A stretch of DNA of 64,000 bases from Terripilifer ovatus. Its GTDB lineage: Bacteria > Pseudomonadota > Alphaproteobacteria > Rhizobiales > Beijerinckiaceae. Position 1 is the first letter of the stretch. Every line of letters starts with the position of its first letter. The translations under genes were made by a program, and so were the position numbers. Shown in pieces: positions 16,271 to 24,801 of the stretch. The stretch is from the NCBI GenBank assembly GCA_029222685.1, contig JARHVB010000083.1:48601-112600 (forward strand). Direction: 5' to 3'. Below the pieces are notes generated by a model. It had not been told where the DNA came from and searched no databases. It worked only from the letters and a program-made list of their open reading frames with translations.

Positions 16271-18073
16271 TCAGGCGCCCGCGTTGCGCTGCCAGCCCCG
16301 CCAATCGACGAAGCCCGCGCCGAAGTCCAAGCGGACCTTCGTCTCGACGCCATCGACTTCGAACCCGGCGCGGGTCTCGATCTGCGGACCTTCGAAGCCC
16401 TGAAGGTATGCGTATTCGAGGCCGGGCACGCTCGCCGGATCGGCGATCACATACCAAGCGGTAGCGCTTGTCAGGCGAGGTTCGACCAGCGGCGTGAGCT
16501 TGCCCGCGAACGGGTTCACATCGCCCGCGGAGGCCGGCGTCAGGGCCGCCAGCAGCGCCTCCGCCTTGGTCTCAAGCTCCGGCGGCACGAGCAGGAACTT
16601 CGGCTCCGGCGACACCGGACGGCCGCCAAGGCTCGTCTGCTTACGCATGGCGAGGCGAGCAGCCGACAGCGAGGTCCAGACAGAACCCGACGACGGATAG
16701 AGCGCAACTGGCGTGCCGAGGTTGTTGTGGTTCGCGTGGAAGAGCGCAACGCCATCGTCCATCGTCGGGCCGGCCCCGGAAGCCATGATCAGCAGATTGA
16801 CCAAGAACTGCGCTTCGAAGTCCTGCGCGGCGCGGCCCATCGCGCCGCTTAAATCGGTGAACGCGCCCAGATCGTCGTTCACGATCGCTTTCCGGGTGAG
16901 CGACACGATCTTGCCGAAGGTGTCGATCGCATAGCTCTCCTTCGCATCCGCAAGGGCGCCATATTTGAATTCACCGTGCTCGTTCACCTTTTCGAGCATC
17001 GGCGCGTCTCCAAGCTGGATCGAGCTTTTCGCCTTGAAGTCTTTCGCCGTCGTCTGGCGGGCAACGCTCTTCAGCGCGGCCGGCACCTGCGCATAGGCTT
17101 CGCGCAGGACGCGCTCGCCGACGCCGCCCAGGACGGCCGGGAAGTCCGAGGTCGTCAGGGCGCGGCCGATCGTATCGGCTGCCGACAAGCCCGTGGTGGC
17201 GATGCCGCGCAAGGCCAACGCTTCACGCGCCAGATCGAGCGTCGTCATATGAGCGAAGCGGCGAGCGGGCTCCGGCATTTCGGCGCGCGGGTTCACCCGC
17301 GAGACGTAGAGAGCCGACACCGCATTACGCGTGAACGCGGACGGATCGCCCTCGTGCTGCGTCATTATCGCAACGCGTGGTGCCGGCTGGGTATTCGAGG
17401 CGCGGACGGCTTCGACGGCACGGGCGCGAGCCTGTTCTTCGGTCGCGCTGGCGTCGATCAATTCGTTTGCCCAAGCCGTGCCGAGATTGAACGTTTCGGC
17501 CAAGGCACGGATTTCGGCATTCACGGCAGCGCGGCTCACAATCACGGGCACGGTCGTGGTTTCCGGCGTGACCGGGGTAGGATTAGGCATCGGGAGGTTC
17601 CTCGTTTTCGCCTGCGGGTCGGCGCCGACCGCGACAAGGCTGACTTCATGAAGTTCCCAACGTGTCAGTGTGCGAATGCGACCCTGCGGCCCTTCGCTGT
17701 CTCGCCATTCGATCGGACGATACCCAACCGAGACGTTGGTGATGATGCCCGCGCGCACGTCCTGCCAAACAGCATTGGCGCGCGGGGAGAATTCGACTTT
17801 GACAATGAGATTGCCGCCTTCAAGACGAACGCTGCGCACGACGCCAAGGATACGGTCGAGACCGTCCTGCCGGTGGCTGTCGAGAAGCGGCATCCCTTCC
17901 GCCCGCGACAAGTCGATAGCCGCTGCGGAAACCTGCAAAACTTCGGTAAATGGGCCATCGAAGTCCTGACGAATAACGCCGGCTCCGGTCGAAGCGATCA
18001 GTTCGACGGAGCGCGCCTCATCGTCGATCGACTTCGGACGGAACGCGTGAGCGGCGCGAACGATGGCGTTCAT
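16271..18073 (-). CDS. Prohead protease / major capsid protein fusion
   Basis: A 600-residue single chain. Residues ~1-165 look like a HK97-type prohead protease: MPLLDSHRQDGLDRILGVV (catalytic His in LLDSH), FSPRANAVWQDVRAGIITNVSVGY (catalytic Ser in VSVGY) and WELHEVSLVAVGADP. A Pro/Thr/Val-rich linker (PMPNPTPVTPETTTVPV) leads to a ~420-residue major capsid part with FKAKSSIQLGDAPMLEKV, DLSGAMGRAAQDFEAQFL, FHANHNNLGTPV and a C-terminal VRLDFGAGFVDWRGW. The protease would cut itself from the capsid during head assembly. Start overlaps the portal stop by ATGA. Fused protease-capsid genes are known in compact phages and satellites. Confidence 0.9.
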   Translation of the reverse strand: MNAIVRAAHAFRPKSIDDEARSVELIASTGAGVIRQDFDGPFTEVLQVSAAAIDLSRAEGMPLLDSHRQDGLDRILGVVRSVRLEGGNLIVKVEFSPRANAVWQDVRAGIITNVSVGYRPIEWRDSEGPQGRIRTLTRWELHEVSLVAVGADPQAKTRNLPMPNPTPVTPETTTVPVIVSRAAVNAEIRALAETFNLGTAWANELIDASATEEQARARAVEAVRASNTQPAPRVAIMTQHEGDPSAFTRNAVSALYVSRVNPRAEMPEPARRFAHMTTLDLAREALALRGIATTGLSAADTIGRALTTSDFPAVLGGVGERVLREAYAQVPAALKSVARQTTAKDFKAKSSIQLGDAPMLEKVNEHGEFKYGALADAKESYAIDTFGKIVSLTRKAIVNDDLGAFTDLSGAMGRAAQDFEAQFLVNLLIMASGAGPTMDDGVALFHANHNNLGTPVALYPSSGSVWTSLSAARLAMRKQTSLGGRPVSPEPKFLLVPPELETKAEALLAALTPASAGDVNPFAGKLTPLVEPRLTSATAWYVIADPASVPGLEYAYLQGFEGPQIETRAGFEVDGVETKVRLDFGAGFVDWRGWQRNAGA

Positions 18074-19461
18074 TGCTGTTCTTCCTTCACGGGAATTATG
18101 TTGCTTGCGGGCCGGAGCGCGACGCTCAGGCGCGCCAAGCGCGCCGCATCGGCAGCGATCGCCCGGTCAACATCTTCCGCGTCGAGCCCGCGTTCTGCGA
18201 TGAATTCGCTACGGCTCTTCAGGCCGTTCTCGATTTGCAGGACGGCCGCCTGAGTGTCCTTCAGCGGATCAACCTGATCCCAGCGCGGCGGCAGCCAGTC
18301 AACGGCTTCCACGGCCGAGCGGTCGGCGCTGTAGGTGGCGGCGCTCACGCCGCCTTGCAAAACCTGCCAGCGGATGAACCGCGACCACACGGGGCGCAAA
18401 AGCTGGAATGCGATGACGTGATGTTGAACGCTTTCGATGAACTTGCGGAACTCGATCAACGCCGCACGAGCGGAGCTATAGTTGATCTGCGAGTAATCGC
18501 CGGATGCCTGTTCAGCCGTGACGCCCGCACCCGCTGCGATCAATCGCATGGTTGCGGTCAACAAATGCGCAGCGCCGCCTTGGTCCGGCATGTCCGGAAA
18601 TTCGATCGACTTGCCGGGAGGCAGGTTGATCATGGCTCCCGGTTCAAGGCTTGCAATCGATGGGTCGCCCGCGCCATCGGTCGGCAGAGCGCCGGTTCCG
18701 TCAGCATCGACGACGACGCCAGCGAACAATGCCGCGACCTTCGCGCGAACGAGCATCGCGTCGGCGAGCGCGTCGAGTTCCTTTGCGGGCAACAGGACCG
18801 GAGCAAGCCACGAGACGCCGCGCAACTGCCCCGCAACGAGTGGCCGAAAAATATGGACAACATCGGCAGCCGGCACGCGGATCGGCGCGACGCTGAAGCC
18901 GAAAGGATCGCCGGGAGGCGATTGCCTGATCCAGTACGCGACCCGCCGGCCTGACCGGTCGAGTTCAATTCCCATATGGATTATGCCACCGTCTCCGGCG
19001 GGTCGCGTAATAGACCTATCGAGTTGTTCGGGGTGAAGCCGACGAAGCTGAGGAGCACCGGAAGGCGCAGCCAGAAACGCCGCCAGCCCTTCGCCATAGA
19101 CAACCATATCGCGAACGAGTAGCGCCTGAAGGCCGTACAGATCGGCCGCGCCGTCTGCGTCGGCAGCATCTGTCCACGCGCGCCAGCGGCGATGCAGCCG
19201 AGTGCGGATGACTTCAGTCTCGACAAGCGAGCGCGGCTTGATGCCCGTGCCGATAATGTTCGAAACCAAGCTCTCAACGATCCGCGAGCCAATCGGATTA
19301 TTTGCCGCGAAATACGCGGCGCGAGCGCCGACCGTGGCGGCACTAGCCTGGAGGGAGGTAGCCGAAGGCAAGCGCCGATCATCGGCCCAGCGACGGCCGC
19401 CAGCGGCGGCGTCGAGACTGCGCTTGCCGAGCCCCATGATACGGCGAAATACGGAAAGCAT
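18070..19461 (-). CDS. Lambda-family phage portal protein
   Basis: A 463-residue portal, which forms the dodecameric ring through which DNA enters the head. Seen: ARAAYFAANNPIGSRIVESLVSNIIGTGIKPR near the N terminus (pattern split here: NNPIGSRIVESLVSNIIG, residues ~45-62), YGLQALLVRDMVVYGEG, ADVVHIFRPLVAGQLRGVSW, and GVTAEQASGDYSQINYSSAR, all typical of the lambda gpB-like family. A longer open frame reaches 19653, but the ATG at 19461 shares its A with the TGA of the upstream HTH gene and starts the family sequence. Overlaps the capsid start by four bases. Confidence 0.92.
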   Translation of the reverse strand: MLSVFRRIMGLGKRSLDAAAGGRRWADDRRLPSATSLQASAATVGARAAYFAANNPIGSRIVESLVSNIIGTGIKPRSLVETEVIRTRLHRRWRAWTDAADADGAADLYGLQALLVRDMVVYGEGLAAFLAAPSGAPQLRRLHPEQLDRSITRPAGDGGIIHMGIELDRSGRRVAYWIRQSPPGDPFGFSVAPIRVPAADVVHIFRPLVAGQLRGVSWLAPVLLPAKELDALADAMLVRAKVAALFAGVVVDADGTGALPTDGAGDPSIASLEPGAMINLPPGKSIEFPDMPDQGGAAHLLTATMRLIAAGAGVTAEQASGDYSQINYSSARAALIEFRKFIESVQHHVIAFQLLRPVWSRFIRWQVLQGGVSAATYSADRSAVEAVDWLPPRWDQVDPLKDTQAAVLQIENGLKSRSEFIAERGLDAEDVDRAIAADAARLARLSVALRPASNIIPVKEEQQ

Positions 19462-19985
19462 CAGCGATAGCCCAGCTTTTCGACCAAGGCAGCCGGCATC
19501 GCTTCGGCGAGCTTTTTCGTGTCGAGGATGATCGCCTTGGATCCCATGACCTCGGCAAGGCGTTCCAGCGAGGAAACCCGGGCGACTGCGAAGTGGTCGT
19601 GGTCGGCGCCGGTCGGATTGAGCCCTTCGGTAGAAGGCCATGCGGCAAACCACCGGGGCTCGCGATAGTTCTTACGGCCTTTTGGATCGAGCCATGCGTC
19701 CACGTGCGGAACTACATGGTCCGAAATCTCGATCGCGATTTCGATCCCAACGCCAAGCTCGATCGCATGCTTTGCGATGGCGAACGCCAATAGGTCGCCT
19801 TTCGAGTAGACCCAGGTCTGGCGGCCGACATTCGCAAGGTCGGGATGGTTCGGATCGTCAGTCGTCTTGCCGTTCGGCAGGAGCAGCTTGCCCAAATCAT
19901 TCAGAAAGCCGCGTCGCCGCCAATCCCGCAAAACGTCAGGAGAGAACCCAACCAGGGTGGCAACTTCGGAAGGCGAGAGGGTCAT
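19461..19985 (-). CDS. MerR-like HTH protein in head operon
   Basis: A 174-residue protein. Residues ~4-28 (SPSEVATLVGFSPDVLRDWR) look like a MerR-type helix-turn-helix; the rest has a mixed region FAIAKHAIELGVGIEIAIEISDHVVP and a C-terminal part ending LAEAMPAALVEKLGYR. It is the first gene of the portal-capsid-gpW operon, its stop overlaps the portal start, and the region just upstream of its start holds two operator-like palindromes (19996-20037). It may therefore be an autoregulator of late-gene expression, or a head-operon structural/packaging accessory with a recycled HTH; the sequence does not decide. Confidence 0.65.
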   Translation of the reverse strand: MTLSPSEVATLVGFSPDVLRDWRRRGFLNDLGKLLLPNGKTTDDPNHPDLANVGRQTWVYSKGDLLAFAIAKHAIELGVGIEIAIEISDHVVPHVDAWLDPKGRKNYREPRWFAAWPSTEGLNPTGADHDHFAVARVSSLERLAEVMGSKAIILDTKKLAEAMPAALVEKLGYR

Positions 19986-19995
19986 AGCGAGGCCT

Positions 19996-20037
19996 TATCG
20001 TGTGAAAATCACACGATATATACCGTGAGAGTATCAC
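19996..20037. promoter_or_regulatory. Operator-like palindromes between divergent element genes
   Basis: Site 1 (19996-20018): arms TATCGTGTGA and TCACACGATA, perfect, with AAA between. Site 2 (20025-20037): GTGA-gagta-TCAC. Both share GTGA...TCAC half-sites. They lie 11 bases upstream of the HTH-portal-capsid operon (-) and ~60 bases upstream of the + strand gene at 20097, a position fit for a satellite control switch. Confidence 0.7.
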
Positions 20038-20096
20038 TTGATCAAGGCGGGTTCAGTAAATCTTGCAAACGCCTCGAGTTACGTCTTAATTCCACA

Positions 20097-20390
20097 ATGT
20101 TGAGCCATATGGATCAGGAGAGAAAGTTGACCAAAGAAGATCGGTTTTTGTGGACCGTGCAGACTGCTTTGCTTCAGAATTCGATCCGACTTTCCTTTAT
20201 GGAGACTTACAAGAAAGGCGAGGCAATCAACGCTGATCAAGACGAACAATTCTCTCGTATTTTCATGCGAGAGGCGGTTAGGGCAGCTACGCTAATTCCC
20301 GCTGATATGGATGCCGCTGATGCGGCGGACGAATTCTGCATCCACCTTCTGAGGGGCGGAAAACTGCCCTACTGGTATGCGAGAGCATAA
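20097..20390 (+). CDS. Hypothetical protein in element cargo region
   Basis: A 97-residue protein (93 if it starts at the ATG at 20109). Mostly helical, charged N terminus (MDQERKLTKEDRFLWTVQTA), then LLQNSIRLSFMETYKKGEAI and DAADAADEFCIHLLRGGKLP. No family recognised. It is divergent from the head operon with the operator-like palindromes in between, and its DNA is more A/T-rich than the flanking phage genes. The frame is open from 19845 but that part lies antisense in the HTH gene. Could be an early regulator or cargo. Confidence 0.5.
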   Translation: MLSHMDQERKLTKEDRFLWTVQTALLQNSIRLSFMETYKKGEAINADQDEQFSRIFMREAVRAATLIPADMDAADAADEFCIHLLRGGKLPYWYARA

Positions 20391-20502
20391 CCTTCATTTT
20401 GATAAGGTTGAAAATAGCGCGCGAGACCGCCAAGGGGTGCGCCGCCGTTGTTCGTTCCTGAAGATCGTAGGTCGGTTAACACCTCATTGCTCGGAGCGCG
20501 TC

Positions 20503-21015
20503 ATGTGGAATTTGTTCAAGACCCGCAGGCCAAGTCCCGTAAAGCAAGCTGCCCCAGCTTCGCCAAACGGCCAAAAGTTGAAACTTTCTGGCTGGCAGGT
20601 GCAGGACGGTCATCTCATTCAACAATACGGCTTTTTTGGCGGGGCCAATGAAGAGATGTGGTGGCAGCTCAGATGCATTGTGGATCGAGACGATTATGTT
20701 TTCATCCACGTGATCGCTTCTGTTCAATTCGTCAAAAATGATACGTGGTTGATCGGATCGATACGAGATGAAGCAGCGCTAATGCAGTCTCCACTTTGCA
20801 CCGTTCTAGCAACCCCCATGAGTGGCGGAGGAACAATAATGAACTTCGCGGACAAAGTAGCAGTTCAACATTACCTGTCGACTTTGAAGGTCGCACGCTC
20901 CCTCGATTTGTTGCTGCTGGACAAGCAAAGCGAGGTGGCAAGGATTTATTTGCCCAATGATCCATACGAATTCCAATCCTCATTTGCACAGTATCGGGCA
21001 AGTCTCGGCCTTTGA
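20503..21015 (+). CDS. Hypothetical protein in element cargo region
   Basis: A 170-residue protein with GGAG about ten bases before the ATG at 20503. After a basic N terminus (MWNLFKTRRPSPVKQ) it is rich in aromatic residues and predicted beta strands (LSGWQVQDGHLIQQYGFFGG, MWWQLRCIVDRDDYVFIHVI), ending with LKVARSLDLLLLDKQSEVARIYLPN. No signal peptide or membrane segment. No family recognised. A/T-rich relative to neighbours, on the opposite strand to the packaging genes, converging with terL: the position expected of a cargo gene such as a defence or superinfection function, which is inference only. Confidence 0.55.
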   Translation: MWNLFKTRRPSPVKQAAPASPNGQKLKLSGWQVQDGHLIQQYGFFGGANEEMWWQLRCIVDRDDYVFIHVIASVQFVKNDTWLIGSIRDEAALMQSPLCTVLATPMSGGGTIMNFADKVAVQHYLSTLKVARSLDLLLLDKQSEVARIYLPNDPYEFQSSFAQYRASLGL

Positions 21016-21071
21016 TTGCAGCGCCTAGCGGCAGTGCTGATCAAGTTTTTCCATGACCGCCAATCCATTCT

Positions 21072-22826
21072 CTAACTGCCATTCATCCACCGCGATCGGA
21101 CGACATTGCGCGCCGCGATCGGCGGCGCGCCTTTCATTGCCTCTTCGAGCATCGCCCAGTTTAGCGTGAGCGCGTGTCGTGCTGCGAAGCCGTAGACGAC
21201 GCAATCGAGACCTTCGGCGCGGCGGCCGGGGATGCGCTCAAAGCGCCGGATCGGCTGGCCTTTGAAGTAGCGAACCGTTTTACGCTCCGAAGTCAGTTGT
21301 TCGAACCATGCCGGCTCAAGGTCCGCCGAAAAGCGGATAGAGGTCCCGCGCGCCAACCGGTTGGCGATCGTCGTCTTGATCGCATCTACTCCAACGATCC
21401 AAAGACGACCGCCCTTCACCTTGCTCTTGCTCACCTGAATTGCCGGTCGCGCCCCGCTCACGCCCTTGCCGGCCATGATCCGGCGAGACGCGCGCGGATG
21501 ACAGAACGAATACACGCGGTCGGTCCAATCGCCGTCGCCGGCATCGACCAAAGCGGCATCTACCTTCAGCTTGCCGCCTGCCGGGTGACGCCAGTGCGAT
21601 TTGAGGAGTTCGTCGAGTTCAAACCATGTTGTGTCATCGTCGGGGCTGCCCCAAATCACGACATGGCCCAGGATGAAAAGATCGGTGCGGCTCCAGCCGC
21701 ACAAAGTTACTTCGATGCGGTCGTCTTGCACGTCACAGCCGGCCGTGATTGCGAGAACGTCCGGGGGAATTGCTTCGAGGCCGAAAGGCTCCGCGCGCGC
21801 CGTCAATGCGGCCTCGTCCACTTCGTCGCCACCGTCCTTCCACCCTTCGGCAAGGATGGTGTTCACGAAGACTTGCAATTGCTCTGGGTCGCCCTTGGCT
21901 GCGATAAATTCCGCCGCCAGCTTTCCCCAAGACGCATTGGGGAGGAGGCTCACGAGGGCGTTGAGGCGGAACCCGGCATGTCCAAGCACGTGGGGCGCGG
22001 TCGCCCGCCACGTTCCCGCTGCGACCATGGCGGGTTTCTCCCGCTCTTCGATTACACACCCGTTCTCCGGGCACACCGCATGCGCCCTGGCGGGCGCACC
22101 CTCCGGCCACTGGATATCCTTCCACCGAAGCTCAAAGGCGTGCTGGCAGTGCGGGCACGCCACCTCAAACACGCCCTTGTCGCTTGCTGCATAGGATCGC
22201 AAGACGTTGCTCGTCTCTTCGTGCAAGGGCGTCGATCCGATGATTATTTTTCGGTTGCCGAAGCTCAATGTCCGCTTCTCGCCAAGCAGGATTGGCGAGC
22301 CTTCCGGCCCCGGCATCATGGCGTCGGCTTCGTCAATCAGCAGGACGCGGACGTTGTGGCGCCGCAAATTCCGGGGCGATTTTGCCGCGACAATCTTCAG
22401 CGATCCGCCGGGGAACCGGCGGCTTAAAAGCGTGTTGCGGTCGCCGTCCGGGGAGAGAAGCCCGGCAAGCGCCGGGCTGGCATCGAAGATCGGTTCCAAG
22501 TCCGAGACTACGTAATCGCGTGCATCGCCCTCGGTCGGCAGCAGAGCCAGAATTGGGCTTGGCTCATTGGCGACGAACGACGCCAGCGTCCCACTCAACA
22601 GCGTAGTGAAGCCGACGCGAACGCTCTTGACGATCGTCACCCGCTCGATCGAAGGGTCGCCCATGGCGTCGGCAATCCCGCGTTGAAAGGGATAGAGCCG
22701 GACTGGGCCGGGAAGCGCCGACAGGTCGGAGGGCAACACGACGTTGCCCTCGATCCATTTCGACAAGGGCAAGACGGGCGGCGGCCTCAACGCCGCCCGC
22801 GCACGTCGTTCCAACTCAACGAGCAT
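21072..22826 (-). CDS. terL: Phage terminase large subunit, GpA family
   Basis: A 584-residue packaging motor ATPase-nuclease. Seen: YPFQRGIADAMGD and an unusual Walker A region VKSVRVGFTTLLSG, Walker B VRVLLIDEADAM, the motif III-like IIIGSTPLHEETS, a zinc-ribbon pair CPHC...CPENGC, and the nuclease start ITAGCDVQDDRIEV, all as in lambda gpA-like terminases. In-frame ATG at 22865 exists, but GGAGGG about 9 bases before the ATG at 22826 favours the shorter form, which overlaps the terS end by 11 bases. With TerS it should cut and package the element's own DNA. Appears intact. Confidence 0.93.
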   Translation of the reverse strand: MLVELERRARAALRPPPVLPLSKWIEGNVVLPSDLSALPGPVRLYPFQRGIADAMGDPSIERVTIVKSVRVGFTTLLSGTLASFVANEPSPILALLPTEGDARDYVVSDLEPIFDASPALAGLLSPDGDRNTLLSRRFPGGSLKIVAAKSPRNLRRHNVRVLLIDEADAMMPGPEGSPILLGEKRTLSFGNRKIIIGSTPLHEETSNVLRSYAASDKGVFEVACPHCQHAFELRWKDIQWPEGAPARAHAVCPENGCVIEEREKPAMVAAGTWRATAPHVLGHAGFRLNALVSLLPNASWGKLAAEFIAAKGDPEQLQVFVNTILAEGWKDGGDEVDEAALTARAEPFGLEAIPPDVLAITAGCDVQDDRIEVTLCGWSRTDLFILGHVVIWGSPDDDTTWFELDELLKSHWRHPAGGKLKVDAALVDAGDGDWTDRVYSFCHPRASRRIMAGKGVSGARPAIQVSKSKVKGGRLWIVGVDAIKTTIANRLARGTSIRFSADLEPAWFEQLTSERKTVRYFKGQPIRRFERIPGRRAEGLDCVVYGFAARHALTLNWAMLEEAMKGAPPIAARNVVRSRWMNGS

Positions 22827-23262
22827 CGGCCGCGCCCTCCAATGCGTCACGGATTTCCTGCTCAACGATGACGGTATCCGCCCGCGTCAAGTGGCCCAGC
22901 CGCGCGGTCACTCGCGCCGGAACTGCCAGCATGCGCGCGCGAACGTCCCGAAGGATTTCCGACCATGCGCGCTCGACATCAGCCGCCGGAACAAGCTCGC
23001 GGCGCGCCTTTCCATTCGCCAAAGCGATCTTGTCCGCGCGCTCGCGAGCTTCCCGAAGGCGCTCGTTCTGCAATTCATTGCCGCCCGTCCGGCCGGCCGC
23101 CTGTTCCCGGATGTGCGAGCAGTACCGCGCCACACTGTCGGTTCCATAGCGGCCCGGCGCGATCTTCTCGACGATGCCGCGAGCCGCGAGGTCATGGATT
23201 GCACGGGCCGAAACACCGATCAGGCCGGCGAGTTCATTGGTCGTCAGTGCGTCCGCTGGCAA
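22816..23262 (-). CDS. terS: Terminase small subunit, Nu1-like
   Basis: A 148-residue DNA-recognition subunit. Seen: N-terminal winged/HTH DNA-binding part LTTNELAGLIGVSARAIHDL (residues ~6-25), a charged helical middle (LQNERLREARERADKIALAN) and a C-terminal helical part typical of Nu1-like packaging proteins. The start is a TTG at 23262 with GAGGGG 8 bases upstream. TerS chooses which DNA is packaged; having its own TerS and TerL together would let this element package itself without redirecting a helper terminase. Confidence 0.85.
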   Translation of the reverse strand: MPADALTTNELAGLIGVSARAIHDLAARGIVEKIAPGRYGTDSVARYCSHIREQAAGRTGGNELQNERLREARERADKIALANGKARRELVPAADVERAWSEILRDVRARMLAVPARVTARLGHLTRADTVIVEQEIRDALEGAADAR

Positions 23263-23440
23263 GGAAGAACCCCCTCAAAAATATGTAAAGCGATTAAGGC
23301 CAAGCGGGCTGTGTTACCCGCGTCAGGGCGCTGAATAGGGACCCGGAGTAGGGCGTCGGCCGTATCGCGCCCCCTCAGGGGCGCGGCGATGAACCCGAAG
23401 CGACTAGTCGGACCTGCGAAGATGAGAGGCAATGCCGAGA
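23263..23440. other. Gap between rep and terS with a stem-loop
   Basis: Contains a hairpin GCGCCCC / GGGGCGC at 23367-23384 (4-base loop). No U-run. It may uncouple rep and terS transcription or be a cos/pac-like recognition site near terS; nothing else was recognised here. Confidence 0.35.
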
Positions 23441-24592
23441 TCATAGTGGCGCAGCACCTATACCGCCCACAGTATCGGGACGGGCGGGACGGGACGGGAC
23501 AACACCCCTAAAGGGGTGTGTTTGTCCCTGTCCCATGTCCCCCTGACCGTCGCCGCTTTGCTCGGGGGACATATTGTAAGATGTTCCGGCAATGTCCCGC
23601 AGCGTCCCGTGTCCCGCTTCGGCTTCGGCGGCTTCGACAAGCGCCGCTACGGCGCGCTGAAAGGCCTTCTTCCGCGCGTCCTGAGAGCGATCTCCAAGGG
23701 TCGCATAGAAGGCGGGCCGCAACGTCTCCAGATTGATCCAGCCCGGTCCTTTGTTACGTAAGATGCCGAGCAGCGCGGCGGCGTCGCCGCCGATCCGACG
23801 CGACGGCTTCGGCTCTGCCGGCCGCGCAACCTCGCTATTGATGCCGGAGAGAACCAAGGCATTGACGTTTTCGCCTGCGATCATCCGGGACGCGATTTGG
23901 AAATTGAACGTGAATGACGCGCCAGCGCGGCCGTTCCTCATCTTCTCGACAACGGCGACGGATGTCTCGCCACGAGCCTCGACGCGGATCGTCGCGTCGG
24001 CGCGGTCGCGGATGACCTGCGAACCGCGTTCGCCCCGCGCGCCCTTGCCCGGATGGTGGATGACCAGCGTTGAGCAGTCCAATTCCCGGCCGATGCGGAG
24101 CATGTTCGCCATGACGGCTCCGGCGACCGCATCGTCATTGAGGGTCGCGCCATCGACTGAGGCGGCGAGGGTATCGAGGATCACTAGAACCACAGGTTCG
24201 TTGTCGGTTGCGGCCCGGACGGCCTCGACCACATCAGCCACGAACCGTTGATCATCGGCGCGGCGAGGCAACGGCATCACCCCCAGCCGAACGTCATCCC
24301 CAAGACCAATGTGCTTGACCGCAACGGCGATGCGATCCTCCACGCCGCTGTGGTCTTCAGCGGCGATGTAGATGACGAGCCCGGCCTTTGTGTCGAACGG
24401 GCCGAACGGCAGGCCGGAGGCGACATGAATAGCCAAGCCGAGCGCCAGCGTCGTCTTACGTGCCCCTGCCTCGCCGTACAGGACGGTGAGGCCGTTGGGC
24501 ACGAAGCCTGACACTGCGCCGCGTGAGCGGCCCGAAGGCCGCTCGACGATATCGACCGGGAAGCGGATCACTCGCCAACGCTCTCTGATCAC
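23441..24592 (-). CDS. RecA-fold replicative ATPase (RepA/DnaB-like)
   Basis: A 383-residue AAA_25/RepA-type ATPase. Seen: Walker A GEAGARKTT at residues 40-48, Walker B VLVILD at 135-140, LVIHHPGKGARGERGS with the sensor His pair near residue 178, and FTFNFQIASRMI. RSF1010 RepA-like hexameric helicases drive autonomous replication of plasmids and phage islands. Start overlaps the stop of the AlpA-like gene by ATGA. The last ~45 residues (QSGDGQGDMGQGQ, VVPSRPARPD) are low-complexity because they are encoded by a GGGAC/GTCCC repeat array that looks like an origin. Confidence 0.85.
   Translation of the reverse strand: MIRERWRVIRFPVDIVERPSGRSRGAVSGFVPNGLTVLYGEAGARKTTLALGLAIHVASGLPFGPFDTKAGLVIYIAAEDHSGVEDRIAVAVKHIGLGDDVRLGVMPLPRRADDQRFVADVVEAVRAATDNEPVVLVILDTLAASVDGATLNDDAVAGAVMANMLRIGRELDCSTLVIHHPGKGARGERGSQVIRDRADATIRVEARGETSVAVVEKMRNGRAGASFTFNFQIASRMIAGENVNALVLSGINSEVARPAEPKPSRRIGGDAAALLGILRNKGPGWINLETLRPAFYATLGDRSQDARKKAFQRAVAALVEAAEAEAGHGTLRDIAGTSYNMSPEQSGDGQGDMGQGQTHPFRGVVPSRPARPDTVGGIGAAPL
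23477..23615. repeat. Iteron-like GGGAC/GTCCC array, candidate replication origin
   Basis: Eleven copies of the pentamer in 139 bases: GGGAC at 23477, 23486, 23491, 23496 and 23566; GTCCC at 23524, 23530, 23537, 23594, 23604 and 23611. The first GGGAC cluster and the first GTCCC cluster face each other across a perfect hairpin ACACCCCT-AA-AGGGGTGT (23502-23519). A short A/T-rich patch (ACATATTGTAAG) is at 23569-23580. The array is inside the 3' end of the Rep ATPase gene. Confidence 0.65.
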
Positions 24593-24801
24593 GCTGCGCC
24601 GCGCTGGCCGAGGCGCGGCAATTCCTGAACGTAGCGGCGGAGTTCTCCCCGAGCGATATAAGTTCTCGCGCCGATCCGTACCGCCGTGAGGCGGCCTTCA
24701 CGGATTTCGGAGTAGAGCTTGGTGATTGAGAGCGGAAGGATTTGCTGGCGCTCGGGAGAGCGGAGCGGGATCAATGCCAGATCATCAATAGCGGTCGTCA
24801 T
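24589..24801 (-). CDS. AlpA/excisionase-like HTH protein
   Basis: A 70-residue DNA-binding protein of the excisionase/AlpA type: LPLSITKLYSEIREGRLTAV (HTH, residues ~23-42) then RIGARTYIARGELRRYVQELP, the wing and following helix. AlpA proteins are the usual first-expressed activators of P4-like and cf-PICI elements; Xis-like proteins drive excision. The ATG at 24801 heads the alpA-rep-terS-terL run and overlaps rep by four bases. A longer open frame to 25023 has no protein-like sequence. It is the likely master switch of the element, by position. Confidence 0.8.
   Translation of the reverse strand: MTTAIDDLALIPLRSPERQQILPLSITKLYSEIREGRLTAVRIGARTYIARGELRRYVQELPRLGQRGAA

Noticed and set aside
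23477..23615. CRISPR array
   Set aside because: The repeats are only five bases, occur in both orientations and lie in a coding region; there are no regular spacers. No CRISPR array was found anywhere in the window.
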